From NCBI GenBank assembly GCA_020632995.1, contig JACKEN010000001.1, positions 434,001-498,000 of the forward strand: a stretch of DNA of 64,000 nucleotides, in the 5' to 3' direction. The position numbers were made by a program, and so were the translations under genes. A model generated the notes under the pieces. It had not been told where the DNA came from, did no database searches, and worked only from the letters and a program-made list of their open reading frames with translations. This document shows, one piece after another, positions 43,231 through 53,500 of the stretch (position 1 is the first letter of the stretch; the number at the start of each line of letters is the position of its first letter). This DNA is from Deltaproteobacteria bacterium (lineage in GTDB: Bacteria; Myxococcota; Kuafuiibacteriia; Kuafuiibacteriales; Kuafuiibacteriaceae).

Positions 43231-45510
43231 ATGCAGGTGTGCCCGCGACCGCCGATTGACCCCAACGGGTTGGAAGGTGCCACGCCATCGGGGCGTCGCT
43301 GGTCGCTCCTTCGGGACACCGCGCTCGTGGCGGTGGCGTACCTCGCGGCGGCGGGGCTCGGGAAGCTCGCTCGCCGCGCCACCCAACAACACCATGCTCC
43401 TGTGGCCCGCGGCGGCGGTGGGGCTCGTGGCCATGGCCCGGGGCGGGGCTCGGCTGCTCCCCGGGGTGGGGCTGGGCGGCGCCCTCTACACCATCCTGCG
43501 TCTGGGGCACGACGGCCACCTGACCTTGGAGGAGCTCATCGGGGCGGCGGAGAACGCCGCGGTGGTGATGCTCCGGGCGTGGCTGGCGCTCGTGGCGTTC
43601 CGCGCGCTGCTCGCGCTGAGCCCGCGGCCGGTCCGGGGGTGGGTGCGCGCATCCTCGTCCTCGTCGTGGCGGGTGGCCCGCTCGCCAGCCTCCCGGCCGC
43701 CTTCCTCGGGACCCTCGGGCTGGTGTGGTCCGGCCACGTGCCGCTCGGCGACGCCTGGGCGGTGGCGGGTCGCTGGTACATGGCCGACGTCCTCGGGGTG
43801 CTCGTGGTGACCCCGCTCCTGCTGGGGATCACGTCGCGGGAGCGGCTGGTGCGTGCGGTGGCGCTGGCCGGCGCGACGCTGGGGGTGGTGGCGTGGTGGG
43901 CGATGTCCACGATGGAGCTCAAGGCGATGCGGGCCGACCTGGCCCGCCAGACGAGCGAGATCCGCCACACCCTCGAGCACTCCACCCTGGGTGAGGCCGG
44001 GCGCCATGCGGTCGCCCACGTGGACCCGGTGGGCCTGCACATCCTGGTGCGAGACCCAGCGGGCGGGCCGCCGCCGATGCTCCGGGCGGCGCAGGGCACC
44101 CCGGACGCCGACCTCGCCCGGTGGGTGGACGAGGCCAGCCTGGTGGAGGTGGCGCCCCTGCACGGCCTCGAGCTGGTGGTCGCGGCGAGCGCCGCCTACG
44201 AGGCCCGCCACCGCAGCCTGATCCCGCTCGCGGCCCTGATCCTGACCTGGCTCGTGGCGGTGCTGTTCGGCCACCACGTGCGCTTCCTCCGGCTCCGCGG
44301 TCACGACCTGGCGGTGCTGGTGCAGGCGCGGACCCGGGACCTGGAGGAGGCCCGACGACGGGCCGAGGCGGCGAGCGAGGCCAAGTCGGTCTTCCTCGCC
44401 CACATGAGCCACGAGCTCCGCACCCCGATGAACGGGGTGATCGGGCTCGCCTCGCTCATGATGCAAGACGACTTGTCAGAGGCCCAGCGGGCGCGGGCCG
44501 AGATGCTCGACGGCTCGGCCCGCTCACTGCTCCGCATCGTGGACGACATCCTGGACGTGGCCCGGATCGAGGAGGGCCGCATGGAGCTGCAGGCGGCGCC
44601 GCTGGATCCGAGGGCGCTGGTGCGGCAGGTGCTCCAGACCGTCTCGGGGGTGGCCAGCACCTCGGCCACCCGGCTCGAGAGCGAGGTGGCGCCCGAGGTG
44701 CCGCCGCGCGTGGTGGCGGACGAGAAGCGCCTCCTGCAGGTGCTCTTGAACCTGGTGGGGAACGCGCTCAAGTTCAGCCCCGGAGGGCAGGTCGACTTGC
44801 GAATGTCCTGGCCGCGCGCGGGCCGGCTCCGGGTCGAGGTCGAGGACGACGGCGTGGGGATCCCGGCCGACCGTCAGGCCCACGTGTTCGAGCCCTTCGT
44901 CCAGAGCGACGCGTCCACCACCCGGCGCTTCGGGGGGACCGGCCTCGGGCTCGCCATCTCGCGCCAGCTGGTGGGGCTCATGGGCGGCACCCTGGAGCTC
45001 GTCAGCGAGGAGGGGGTGGGCTCCACCTTCTCGTTCGAGATCCCGGCGGACCCGGCGGCGGCGGAGGTGCTCTCACCCGCGCCGGACGAGGCGGGCGCCG
45101 CCCCCGCCGAGGGGCTGCGGGTGCTCGTGGTGGAGGACAACCGCGTCAACCAGTTCGTGGCCCGGGGCCTGCTGGAGCGCGAGGGGTGCCTGGTCGAGGT
45201 GGCGGCCGACGGCGCGGAGGCGCTGGCGCGCTGGCAGGCCGCGCCCTTCGACCTCGTGATCATGGACTGCCAGATGCCGGGCATGGACGGGTTCGAGGCC
45301 ACCCGCCGGATCCGCGCGGCGGAGGCGGGGTTCGCGCACGTGCCGATCGTGGCCCTCACCGCGGGCGCGCTCGACTCGGAGCGGGACCGCTGCTTCGAGG
45401 CGGGGATGGACGACTTCCTCACCAAGCCGCTGGAGCGCCGGGAGCTCCAGTCCGCCCTCGAGCGGTGGGGCCGGCCGGAGCTGGTGTCTACCGGAGCTGC
45501 TGCAGGATGA
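43231..45510 (+). CDS. MASE1-like membrane hybrid histidine kinase with receiver domain (two apparent frameshifts)
   Basis: About 759 aa. The N-terminal half is polytopic: LVAVAYLAAAGLGKL, then in the next frame LLWPAAAVGLVAMARGGARLLPG and LGGALYTILRLG, then back to ILVLVVAGGPLASLPAAFLGTLGLV. This order is that of MASE1 sensors, with compensating indels near 43375 and 43640 (the second at a G run). Then HisKA FLAHMSHELRTPMNG (His near 394), HATPase NLVGNALKFSPGGQ and GGTGLGLAISRQLVGLMGG, and a C-terminal REC domain VVEDNRVNQ with IMDCQMPGMDG (Asp near 679). The end overlaps the convergent FecR-like gene by 23 bp. Confidence 0.85.
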   Translation: MQVCPRPPIDPNGLEGATPSGRRWSLLRDTALVAVAYLAAAGLGKLARRATQQHHAPVARGGGGARGHGPGRGSAAPRGGAGRRPLHHPASGARRPPDLGGAHRGGGERRGGDAPGVAGARGVPRAARAEPAAGPGVGARILVLVVAGGPLASLPAAFLGTLGLVWSGHVPLGDAWAVAGRWYMADVLGVLVVTPLLLGITSRERLVRAVALAGATLGVVAWWAMSTMELKAMRADLARQTSEIRHTLEHSTLGEAGRHAVAHVDPVGLHILVRDPAGGPPPMLRAAQGTPDADLARWVDEASLVEVAPLHGLELVVAASAAYEARHRSLIPLAALILTWLVAVLFGHHVRFLRLRGHDLAVLVQARTRDLEEARRRAEAASEAKSVFLAHMSHELRTPMNGVIGLASLMMQDDLSEAQRARAEMLDGSARSLLRIVDDILDVARIEEGRMELQAAPLDPRALVRQVLQTVSGVASTSATRLESEVAPEVPPRVVADEKRLLQVLLNLVGNALKFSPGGQVDLRMSWPRAGRLRVEVEDDGVGIPADRQAHVFEPFVQSDASTTRRFGGTGLGLAISRQLVGLMGGTLELVSEEGVGSTFSFEIPADPAAAEVLSPAPDEAGAAPAEGLRVLVVEDNRVNQFVARGLLEREGCLVEVAADGAEALARWQAAPFDLVIMDCQMPGMDGFEATRRIRAAEAGFAHVPIVALTAGALDSERDRCFEAGMDDFLTKPLERRELQSALERWGRPELVSTGAAAG

Positions 45511-46515
45511 CCTGCGCCTTGTCCCGGACCTCGCCTCCGGCGAGCGCGCGGCGCGCTCCAGCCAGGGGCGAGCCTCGGCCCCGCGCCCCGCCTCGCGCAG
45601 GAGGTGACCCAACACCAGCGCCCCCTCGTCGGCCCGGGCGCTCCGCGGGTGGCGGGCCAGGAACGCCTCGAACGCCCGGATGGCCGGCCCCCGCGCGCCG
45701 GAGCGCATCAGGGCCACGCCGCGCCAGTAGCCGGCCTCCTCCGCCACCGCGCTCCCCGGGGTGTCGGCGGCCCGGAAGGCCTCCGCCGCCTCGGTCCAGC
45801 GCTCGGCCTCGAGGGCGTCCCAGCCGCGCCTGAACGCGGCCTCGGTCGCCGGCTCGCCGGGCGGCGGGGGCGGCCGGTGGGGGGCGGCCCGCGGCGGACC
45901 CGGGGTGGGGCGCGCGGTGGGGTGGCGGTGGCGGGGCGGCGAGCGCGGTGGCCGCAGGCTCGGGGGTGGGGCGCTGGCGGGCCCAGGTCTCGCCCCTCGC
46001 CGAGGAGAGGCTGGGCTCCCGCGGGCGCAGCACCTCGGCCCGCCCTGTCAGCACCGTGACCCGGGTCAGGGCGCCGCCCTGGACCACCGCCTCGAGCAGG
46101 CCAGCTTGCACCACGACCTCGGCCTCACCCGCCTGGATCCGCAGGGGTCGGGCCTCGGGCAGGGCGGGGACCTCCACCCGGATCGCGCCGTCCGAGAGCT
46201 TCACCACCTCGCCCAGGCCCTCGCGCGCCCGTGCTCGAAGGTGGCGTGGCCGGAGGCGGTGACGAGGGCGCGCCGGGGGACCGCGCTCCCCTCGGGCCAC
46301 ACGCGCCACAGGCCGGCGGCGGCCAGGAGCACCGCCGCCGCCGCCGCTGCCGCCATCGGCAGCCACCGCCCGCGGGCCCGGGGCCGGGCCTGGGGCGTCT
46401 GGGCGGCCAGCGTCAACAGGGCCTGCCGGGTCGCGGCGACCTGGGCCTCGGAGGGCGGCTCGGGGTCCGCGGCGCGGACCAGCTCACTCAGCTCTTGATC
46501 GGAGAGGCCGCTCAT
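45488..46515 (-). CDS. FecR-type membrane regulator with TPR-like C-terminus, probable anti-sigma factor (three apparent frameshifts)
   Basis: About 340 aa once breaks near 46225, 45900 and 45550 are bridged. N-terminus MSGLSDQELSELVRAADPEPPSEAQVAATRQALLTL is a cytoplasmic segment of the sort that holds a sigma factor, followed by a membrane helix (PMAAAAAAAVLLAAAGLW). The periplasmic part is FecR-like (VKLSDGAIRVEVPALPEARPLRIQAGEAEVVVQAG), then a Pro/Ala linker and TPR-like repeats (YWRGVALMRSGARGPAIRAFEAFLARHP). The start overlaps the sigma gene stop by ATGA. It is expected to bind the ECF sigma at the membrane and pass on a surface signal. The exact end is uncertain because of the last break. 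Confidence 0.75.
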
Positions 46516-47099
46516 TCGCGAACTCCTTCCAGGGCGTCACGCAGGGCCCGCCGGGCGTCGAAGAGGCGGCGCCAGAGGGTGCCGGGGCGGATGCCCAGCA
46601 CCTCCGCCGCCTCCACCCCCTTCAGCTCCTCCAGCTCGCAGAGGATGAAGGCGGCCCGCTGGTCGGGGGTGAGAGATTGCAAGGCAGACTGCACGCGCTC
46701 CATGAGCAGGCGGTCCTGCCACGTCCCCTCGGGCGAGAGGGGGGTGGCGGTGTTGTCCATCAGGACGTTGATGGCGGCGCGTCGCCGCACCTGATCGCGG
46801 CGCTGACGGCGCACCAGGTTGTTGGCGATGCCGAGGAGCCAGGTGCGGACCTGGGCCCGGGCCTGAAAGCGTGGCGCGCTCCGCCAGACCTCGAGGAAGG
46901 TGGATTGCACGAGGTCCTCCACGTCCGACGAGCCGGTGAGGCGGGCCGCGAAGCGCCGCACCACGGTGTGGTGCCGATCGTAGAGCTCACCCAGGGCGGC
47001 CTGCTCGCCCCCGGCGCAGGCCCGCATGAGGGCCTCGTCGCTCCGAGGCGCCGCGGTGGGCGCGCCGGCGGGGCGCAAGGGGATGAGCCGGGCGTTCAC
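46512..47099 (-). CDS. ECF-type RNA polymerase sigma factor
   Basis: 195 aa from the GTG at 47099. Region 2: LGELYDRHHTVVRRFAARLTGSSDVEDLVQSTFLEVWR, with the acidic DVEDLVQ pattern; then the RTWLLGIANNLVR helix. Region 4: LQSLTPDQRAAFILCELEELKGVEAAEVLGIRPGTLWRRLFDARRAL, the helix-turn-helix for the -35. It directs RNA polymerase to a small regulon, probably including this operon. It overlaps the preceding gene's stop (GTGA) and the next gene's start (ATGA), so three proteins are made in a fixed ratio: outer-membrane-like protein, sigma, FecR-like. Confidence 0.93.
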   Translation of the reverse strand: MNARLIPLRPAGAPTAAPRSDEALMRACAGGEQAALGELYDRHHTVVRRFAARLTGSSDVEDLVQSTFLEVWRSAPRFQARAQVRTWLLGIANNLVRRQRRDQVRRRAAINVLMDNTATPLSPEGTWQDRLLMERVQSALQSLTPDQRAAFILCELEELKGVEAAEVLGIRPGTLWRRLFDARRALRDALEGVRE

Positions 47100-48370
47100 C
47101 GGACCTCCCACGACAGGCCGGCCGAGAGCCCGGCGCGCCACCGGGGCAGCCGCGGCGGCTGTCGGACCAGGAGGCCGGGGTCGATGCCGCTGAGATCGGG
47201 GCGCCCCGCGGTGACGAAGCCTGGGTTCACCCCGAACCCGAGGCCGAGCTCGAGGGCCACGGCGTCGTCGAGGGCCACCCGGGTGTCGACCGCCAGCTTC
47301 CAGCCACGCGGTGAACGCGTGGAAGGGGCTCGAGTCCTCGGGGAAGACGTCTCCGAGGTTGCAGGGCTCGCTCGGCTGGCAAGCCAGCTTGCCGACCGGC
47401 TCGGTGGGGTCGACCCAGCGCCACGCCGCCCGGGCGGCGGCGGAGAGGCCGAGGGGCACCGCCCGCGGAGCAGCTGGTAGCCGGCGCCGGCCGCGAGCCT
47501 GACCTCGAGCGCGCGCCCTGACGCCTCCTCGCCCGCCCCTGGTCTGCACGTCGCCGAGCACCCGGACGCTCGGGGCGAAGTGCAGGTCGCCGCGCTCGGC
47601 CCGGGCGCTGACCTTCCACCCTGCCGCCGAGCGCCCTGCCGTCGCTCACCGCGGCCACCCTGCCCACCGTGACCGCCCAGCCGGTGGGGTCGGCGGGTGA
47701 CGGACGGGCACCGCGGGCGGCGTCGAGCGGGCGCGCGCCCGGGGGCCTGAGCTCGGGGGTCAGGGGGCCGGGCGGCGGTGGCGCGAGGGCCAGGCAGGGA
47801 CTCGGCTGGGGCGGCCGTGACCCGCTGCTGATCGCGGACGTGGTTGGGGCCCTGGGGGCCATCCGGCGCCGGGCCGGTCGGGGCGCGGGCGGCGCCAGGG
47901 CCCGGGGCTCGCCTGGCGCCGCGGTGCTCGCGGCGGCCTGGACCCCGGCCAGGGCGACGGTGCCGGTGGCCGCCGCGGTGGCGGTCTGGGCACGGCGGGG
48001 GAGCACGACGAGGTCGAGGCTGCCCAGCGCGAGGTCGGACACCGCGGACGCGCTCCACGCGGTCACGAGGTCGGCCGCGGTGGCGGGGCTCTGGATCCCG
48101 CGGGCCCGCTGCCGCCGCCCGCCCTCGACCACCGCCAGGCTCAGGCCCTCGGCGTCCGCGCGCACCCTCCACCACCATGGGAACGCAGGCAGGGTCGGTG
48201 GTGGTGGAGGTGCGCACGGGGGCCTCGTCCAGGTGTCGCTGCACGGCGGCCAGGAGGTCGGGGTCGGAGCCGACGAGCCGGGGCGGGCAGGGCTGGGCGA
48301 GGGCCACCTCGCTCACGAGGCAGACCACCCCTACCGCCGCCATCACCCCCCGACGTCGCAAGATCCTCAC
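47096..48370 (-). CDS. predicted outer-membrane protein of the sigma/FecR operon, several frameshifts
   Basis: Signal MAAVGVVCLVSEVALAQPCPPRL, a domain RLVGSDPDLLAAVQRHLDEA followed, in another frame, by LSLAVVEGGRRQRARGIQSPATAADLVTAWSAS, a Pro/Ala-rich linker of about 80 residues, then beta-strand sequence that jumps between frames: WAVTVGRVAAVSDGRAL, LAVDTRVALDDAVALELGLGFGVNPG and the C-terminal AGLSAGLSWEVR. I count three or more breaks (near 48165, 47590 and 47310). The intact product would be about 420 aa, perhaps a periplasmic domain plus a small beta-barrel. First gene of the operon. No named family; it may be the surface sensor of the sigma/FecR pair. Confidence 0.55.
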   Translation of the reverse strand: MRILRRRGVMAAVGVVCLVSEVALAQPCPPRLVGSDPDLLAAVQRHLDEAPVRTSTTTDPACVPMVVEGARGRRGPEPGGGRGRAAAAGPRDPEPRHRGRPRDRVERVRGVRPRAGQPRPRRAPPPCPDRHRGGHRHRRPGRGPGRREHRGARRAPGPGAARAPTGPAPDGPQGPNHVRDQQRVTAAPAESLPGPRATAARPPDPRAQAPGRAPARRRPRCPSVTRRPHRLGGHGGQGGRGERRQGARRQGGRSAPGPSAATCTSPRASGCSATCRPGAGEEASGRALEVRLAAGAGYQLLRGRCPSASPPPPGRRGAGSTPPSRSASWLASRASPATSETSSPRTRAPSTRSPRGWKLAVDTRVALDDAVALELGLGFGVNPGFVTAGRPDLSGIDPGLLVRQPPRLPRWRAGLSAGLSWEVR

Positions 48371-48566
48371 CTGGCCCTCACGGCCGCTTGTACTCCCATG
48401 GGTGTCCGCCCCGGCCCGACCCTTCGCCCACCGGGGCCCTTTTTCTCAGGCGCGAGAGCCCGGCCGGGCCGCCAGGTTCTTTCCGAAGGGTTCCCAGCCC
48501 GCGGGTACTCATGGACCGAACACCGCATGGCCATGGCGGGTATAACCGAAGAGGGAGACGAAGATC

Positions 48567-50440
48567 ATGAGCATGGGCAACGGAAGAGGGCGGGGGGTCG
48601 CCGTGGGCGCGCTGGCGCTGGTGGCCGCCGCTTGCAGTTCGGGGGCCGAGGATGGCCGCAACCCCATGGGGAGCCAGACCATGGTGACCAGCGCGGATCA
48701 CCGCGCGCTGTACGTGGCGGTGGCCGACGAGGGGATCGTCGCGAGGCTGGACGCCGAGCAGGGGCCGGGTCTCGGAGCTCGCGGTGGACGGCGAGCCGAC
48801 GCGCGTCGCGCGCATCGGGGACCGCGTCCTGGTGAGCCTGCGGACCAACGGCAGCATCCTGGAGCTGCGGGACGACGGCGGCGCCTTGAGCAAGGTCCGT
48901 GAGGTCCCGGTGGGCACCGAGCCGGTGGGCCTGGTGGCGACCGAGGACGGGACCCGGGTCTACGCGGCGATCTCGACCGCGGGGCAGGTGCTGGAGCTGG
49001 ACGGCGTGAGCCTCGCCACCCTGCGGGTCTGGAACGTGCCCGGCGAGCCCAAGTGGCTGGGGCTGCACCCGGGCGGCGAGGCCCTGTATGTCTCGGGGAC
49101 GGGCAACCCCGGGCTGTTCTACATCAACCTCGTGACCGGCGCCTCGCGGGCGATCAGCGTGCCGGTCCCCGAGGGCTTCTCGAATCGGGGCGAGGCGCTG
49201 ACCCTCTCCATGCGGCTCACCGGCGACCCCGCGGTCTCGCCGAAGGGCAACCTGCTCGCGGTGCCGGTGATGTTCGTCGACAACACCACGCCGTTCGCGG
49301 AGTCGAGCACCGTCGCCCCCCCGCCCGACGACGGCTACGGCGGCCGCATGAACCCGGGCATGACCCTGGTGCCGGTGGACGGCCAGGGCCTCCCCAAGGA
49401 CGAGGAGGCGCGCTCGGTGGCGATCTCCACCTTCGAGGTCAACGGCTACCCCGCCAGCGCCCTGTTCTCGCCCGACGGCGAGCTGGTGGTCGCCACCATC
49501 GAGGGCTCCGCGGCCATCGCGCTGTTCGATCCGCGGAAGAGCCCGTCCGACGGGTTCCCGATCGAGCCGCGAGGGTCGGTGCTCGAGCCCCAGCCCACGG
49601 ACTTCATCCAGACCCCGGCCGGCCCGCGGGCGGTGGCCTTCACCGCGGATCGCATGGCCTCGGTGTTCTCGTTCATCGACGGCGTGGTGACCCGGATCGA
49701 CGTGAGCGACACCAAGGACCAGCTCGACCAGGGCGGCAGCTTCATCCGCCGCTCCGGGATGTCCTTCGGGGACGTCTCGGTGGTGTCCCAGCCTCTGCCC
49801 GCCGACGTGGCCGCGGGTCGCCGCCTGTTCTACGCGAGCAACGACACCCGGATGTCCTCCGAGCACGAGCGGCGTCAGCTGCGCCACCTGCCACGCCGAG
49901 GGCCGCGACGACGGGCTCACGTGGGTCTTCGAGCGCGGGCCGCGGCAGACCCCATCCCTCGCCGGGGTGGTGTCCATGCGGGCGCCGGTCCGGTGGGAGG
50001 GCGACATGCCGACGGTGGCGGACGACGCGCTGGCCACCAGCCAGGGGCTGATGGGCGGCAACGGCCTGGTGCGCACCGACGCCCAGCGGATCGAGGCGTA
50101 CATCGACTTCGTGCGCGCGGTGGACCACCCCGGGCTCCACGCGGACCCGACCCAGGTCGCTCGCGGCAAGGCGATCTTCGAGCGGAGCGACGTCGGCTGC
50201 GCCGGCTGCCACAGCGGGCCGCTCTACACCGACAAGGCCCTGTACAACATGTTCGGGTTCCAGGGGGTGAAGACGCCGAGCCTGCTGGGGGTCGCGACCA
50301 CCGCGCCGTACCTGCACGACGGCTCCTCGGCCACCCTGCGTGACCTCCTGCTCCGCTCGCGAGGCGGGAGCATGGGCGACACCTCGAGCCTGAGCGAGGC
50401 CGAGCTCGAGGACCTCGAGGTCTTCATCAAGTCGCTGTAG
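48567..50440 (+). CDS. lipoprotein with beta-propeller and di-heme cytochrome c peroxidase-like domain (two apparent frameshifts)
   Basis: About 620 aa after bridging breaks near 48770 (GGGG where GGG is expected) and 49870. Lipobox near VAAAC. Residues about 30-420 are YVTN-like blades (ALYVAVADEGIVARLD, EPVGLVATEDGTRVYAAIS, KWLGLHPGGEALYVSGTG, ASALFSPDGELVVATIEG). The C-terminal 200 residues resemble MauG/CcpA: haem sites CATCH (about 49890) and CAGCH (about 50208), then GVKTPSLLGVATTAPYLHDGSSATLRDLL. Propeller plus di-heme peroxidase in one lipoprotein suggests substrate oxidation at the cell surface. gagggag precedes the ATG; a TATAAC at 48541-48546 could be its -10. First gene of a three-gene unit. 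Confidence 0.82.
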
Positions 50441-50522
50441 ACAGCAGGTTCGGACACTTCGGTCCTCCCGTCCCAACTCGCCCCTTGGGAAGCGGTGCTG
50501 TGCGCACCGACGGGAGGACACC

Positions 50523-53500
50523 TTGCTCGATACCCAGCCCTGGCGCCGAGGCGCGCCGCCCCACTCAGCCCCCCTGTACGCCGCGATGGCCCTGACCCTG
50601 GCCGCCTGCAACGTGCAGGACGTGGACCGCACCCAGCCCGACAAGGTGCAGAAGTGCATGTTCTTCCAGGAGGGCTGCGACAGCACGCTCTCCTTCGCGG
50701 AGCGCACTCCCACCGAGTTCTACTACAACCAGACGGTCATCGACGTGCCCGCCACGAGCGACGTGGCCTTCGTCGGCGACACCAACTTCCAGGTCACCAA
50801 CCGGGTCGTCTTCGACATCCAGGAGGACATGCTCTACGTCTACCGCGCGTTCCCGTGGATCGAGGCGGCGAAGGACGGACAGGGCAACGGCGGCGACGAG
50901 CAGACCCGCCCCGGCTCCACCGGGCCCACCGGCGCGCCGATCGCCATCTTCCCCATCAAGAGCCACTTCGACGTCCAGCGTCAGTACAACCCGGCCACGG
51001 GCGAGCAGACCAACGTCATCGAGGAGAACACGTCGGATCGGCCCTGGTACCAGCGCGAGTACATGCGGGTGGACTGGTCCGACAACCGGGTGGGCGACAT
51101 CAACTTCACGATGTCCACCGTGAAGGGGGCGGCGTCGCGGGTGGTGCCGCAGGACGACGACTCCCGTGACCTCGGCAAGGAGCGCACCCAGATCGGCCCC
51201 GACTACATCGACTTCGTGCAGCACGTGGCGCTCGAGGCGTCGACCGTGCCCGGCTCGGAGGCGTGGTTCGGCTACCCGATCCCCACCTGCTGGCTCTACT
51301 CGAAGATGCACACCGACTGTCAGGGCGGGGTGGTGAAGGTCAGGAACTCCTTCGCGCGCGTCCAGCCCAGCAACTACCGGCCGGCCGAGTACAGCGACAC
51401 GCGCCTCAACAAGTTCGGCGCCTTCCGCACCGAGCGCTACACCTACGACGACGAGTACGGGGTGGTGGAGCCCACCGTGAAGCGGCTGGCCAACCGCTGG
51501 AACATCCTGAAGCCCGGCGCGGACTGCTATCAGCCCGAGGCGGAGCTGCCCTACGGCACCTGCAAGGCGAGCGACCTGCGGACCATCGTCTATCACGTGG
51601 CCGAGGAGCACCCCGCCCACCTGAAGGACGCCGCGCTCGCCCTGAGCGACGCCTGGGACGCGGTGTTCAAGCGCGCGGTGGCCGACGCCACCAACCTGAC
51701 CGAGGCCGACCTCGCGGGCTCGCGGCTGGTGCGCGTCTGCGTGAACAACCCGGTGCTCGAGGGCGACCCCGCGGAGTGCGGTGAGCCCGGCCTGAACCCC
51801 CAGATCGGCGACATCCGCTACTCCTTCATCTACTACGTGCCGGAGGAGCACGAGTCCTCGCCGCTCGGCTTCGGCCCGACCAACGTGGATCCCACCACGG
51901 GTGAGATCCTCCGCCGCCGCCTACTTCTACGGCGCCCCCAGCCGCTGGCTGGCCCGCCGCACCCTGGACCTGTTCAAGGTGCAGGAGGGCTTGCTCGACA
52001 AGGAGGACATCGCGAACGGCGGCGCGGTCCGCGCCCGGCTCCCGTACCCCGACGCGCGCAGCCTGCGCCCGAAGGCGCTGCGGCACCTCGACATGGACAA
52101 GGTCCGCGCGGTGCTCGACCGCAACCAGGTGGTGGAGAAGGCCCAGCGCCTGCGGCAGCTGGTCGAGAGCGGCGAGGCCCTGCACGACGAGCGCGAGGGC
52201 AAGCTGGAGCGCCTGAAGGCGAGCGCGCTGGACGAGCTGGCGGTGACCGAGGAGATGCGCCAGGCCTTCGGCCAGGGCGTGGTGGCGGAGCAGGGGGCCG
52301 AGGCCTTCGCGTCGGCCGACACCATCTCGAACTACCTGTCCCCCGACTTCTTCGGCCTGTACGACAAGCGGCAGGCCTTCTTGCGGCAGGGCCCCGGCGG
52401 CCGGCACATCCACCTCGCCGAGGAGTACCTGGAGGAGCGCTACCTGGAGCTGTTCAGCGAGATCAAGGCGCGCTTCCTGAAGGACGGCGTGCTGGATGAG
52501 GCGGCGGCGATGGACTACGTCGAGGCCCGCAGCTTCATCGACACCATGCTCCACGAGATGGGGCACACCATGGGCATGATGCACAACTTCGCCGGCTCCG
52601 CCGACGCCATCAACTTCGACCGCCAGTGGTGGGATCTGAAGGCCAAGGCGGGCATGGTGGACGGCAAGCGCCCGGTGCCGGAGTGGAACATCCAGGACGA
52701 GGCGGGCTTCGACGAGGCGCTCCAGGCCGGGATGCGCGCGATGCAGTCCTCGACCAGCATGGAGTACATGTCGACCTACGGCTCGGACATCGAGACCGGC
52801 CTGTACGACGTGGCGTGGGTCAAGTACGTCTACTTCGACGCGGTCGAGATCTTCGACACCGATCACCCCGACGTGAACATCACCCGGGAGCGGGCGAAGC
52901 TCTTCCAGCGGGGCGCGCTCCACTACACGTTCTACCCCGAGCTGGTGAGCGACGCGGCCGAGTACGGCGCGCGCGCCGACGCCCTGTACCGCAGGAAGAC
53001 GGTGGGCTTCCGCAAGGTGTCCGAGAACCCGCTCCTGGTCGAGGTGCCGTACCGCTTCTGCGGCGACAGCTACGTGGGCGCGGCGGCGGACTGCGAGCGC
53101 TGGGACCAGGGCGTCGACAACTTCGAGCGCACCCTGAAGCACGTGCTCGACTACCAGAACTACTACTGGTTCAACGCCTTCAAGCGCGAGCGGCTGGCCT
53201 TCGGGACCAACGTCTACGGGTACATCGGCTACATCTACAAGCGGCAGTTCATGCCGATGCTCGACCAGTACAAGCACTGGGTGAACGAGGAGCTGATCGT
53301 GCGGGCGGACGAGCCCTGCGTGTGGTGGGAGGACGGGCAGCGTCAGCAGGAGTCCGATCGGTTCGTGGCCGACGCGTGTGGTCTGGCCGGGTTCGTGGGC
53401 TCGGCCGAGGCGGTCAACCTGTTGGCCAGCGTCATCACCACCCCCGACGTGGGCTGCTACGCCCGGCTCAAGACGGCTGCTACCAGACCCCGGCCACCAA

